64,000 nucleotides of DNA, from positions 31,698,425 through 31,762,424 of the forward strand of contig NC_059296.1 in NCBI RefSeq assembly GCF_017591435.1, given 5' to 3'. Below the pieces are notes generated by a model. The model worked only from the letters and a program-made list of their open reading frames with translations, was not told the origin of the DNA and made no database searches. The position numbers and the translations under genes were made by a program. Below are positions 63,271 through 64,000 of the stretch, one piece after another. Source of the DNA: Portunus trituberculatus (taxonomy: Eukaryota > Arthropoda > Malacostraca > Decapoda > Portunidae). The number at the start of each line of letters is the position of its first letter. Position 1 is the stretch's first letter.

Positions 63271-64000
63271 AGATTTAAAGAATCAGAACATTTTTAGGTG
63301 AAGAAAAAACATGACAAATTAACAGGAGAAACACTTTAAACCCAAACAAACCTTTCTTTGGAAAACAAACAAATTTTAAGAAATTTGAATTACTTTTTGG
63401 AAAAAAAAATTTTAATTTTTATTTTTGATTTAAAATTTAAAATAAGAACTTTAAGGAATGTAAAAATTGAGATTTTAATAATTAAGAAAAATTTAATAAA
63501 CAGTAAAAAGGGAACATAAAAAATAACAAAATTAAAAACATAAAATTAAACAAATTATTAATAAATTTACAAAAATGAAAAAACCAAATCTTCAAAGTAA
63601 CAAATTTTATTTTTAAATTTTTATAAAAGCCAAAGAATTTTTTTTGCCAAGGAAGAAAAAGACAAGAAATAAGGCCCCAAAGGAACCAACATTTAAAAAT
63701 CTTATTTTTAATTTTTTATTTTTCAAAAACTTTTTTTTTCCCTTTTTAATTTTGCATTTTTTCATTCACAAACAATTTTAAAAATAAATTTTTTAATCTT
63801 TAATTTTTTTAATTAAAAAATTAATTCAAAAATTATAAAAATCATCATAAAAAAAAAAATAATTTTATACAATGAATAATTTTTCTGGTACACAAACTAT
63901 AAAAATGTTCCTACTAAAATTACAAGATTTTTTTGTACAGAATGTAAAATGGCAATTCACAAAATAAAAAAATTTCCTTTTGGTAAAAAAAACTGTGGTT
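63271..64000. other. Very AT-rich sequence, no gene
   Basis: A/T homopolymer-rich sequence dominated by AAATTT-type words, with no open frames, repeats or element ends I can support. Possible low base-call quality. Confidence 0.5.

Overview
The window reads as nuclear DNA from a repeat-rich invertebrate, most likely a decapod crustacean such as a crab. The evidence is one gene with 19 small exons and GT-AG introns, very dense dinucleotide and trinucleotide microsatellites, several non-LTR retrotransposon (LINE) families, a tRNA-derived SINE and MITE-like repeats. No bacterial-type operon, CRISPR array or functional tRNA/rRNA gene is visible. The taxon is inferred from the overall character of the repeats, not from a diagnostic gene.

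1-6 kb: old mobile-element remains and a broken two-exon copy of an uncharacterised multi-copy zinc-finger-like gene (minus strand, 4708 to about 2095). Its intron holds a pogo/Tigger-like foldback element lodged inside a (TA)n microsatellite. 6.05-19.3 kb: the one convincing intact gene, on the plus strand, with 19 phase-compatible coding exons for a 989-residue, largely coiled-coil protein I cannot name. Its introns carry a 5'-truncated LINE, LINE 3' fragments, a SINE and microsatellites. 19.5-20.2 kb: its polyadenylation region, a complete 205-bp TTAA-flanked MITE, a (CA)n tract and an orphan exon-like segment.

20.2-57.2 kb: a nested duplication field. A first unit (LINE-A fragment, GT and CT microsatellites, MITE fragment, ACT-rich DNA, a transposon-BS-like LINE) occurs at about 20.9-26.8 kb and again from 26.83 kb. 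A larger tandem duplication then repeats 27,410-43,486 (unit A) as 43,495-57,186 (unit B). Each large unit holds, in order: LINE-A 5' part, microsatellites, BS-like LINE, ACT and CT tracts, SINE, a second LINE, a giant (TA)n array, a possible small transcription unit interrupted by a CR1-like LINE, another SINE, and a block of inverted MITE arrays with a 31-bp minisatellite. The units differ by one LINE insertion (between the earlier small units), several copy-specific deletions and large tandem-repeat length changes, which gives a relative chronology.

57.2-64 kb: mostly featureless, locally noisy or low-complexity sequence (AAT, GA, A-rich), with one plausible terminal coding exon on the minus strand (63,056-63,190).

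Nothing here forms a multi-gene pathway. The interest lies in the duplication history, the TA array, the composite MITE/minisatellite block, the splice-site repeats inside the coiled-coil gene and the unidentified proteins. The duplications and the TA array are also where assembly error is most likely.
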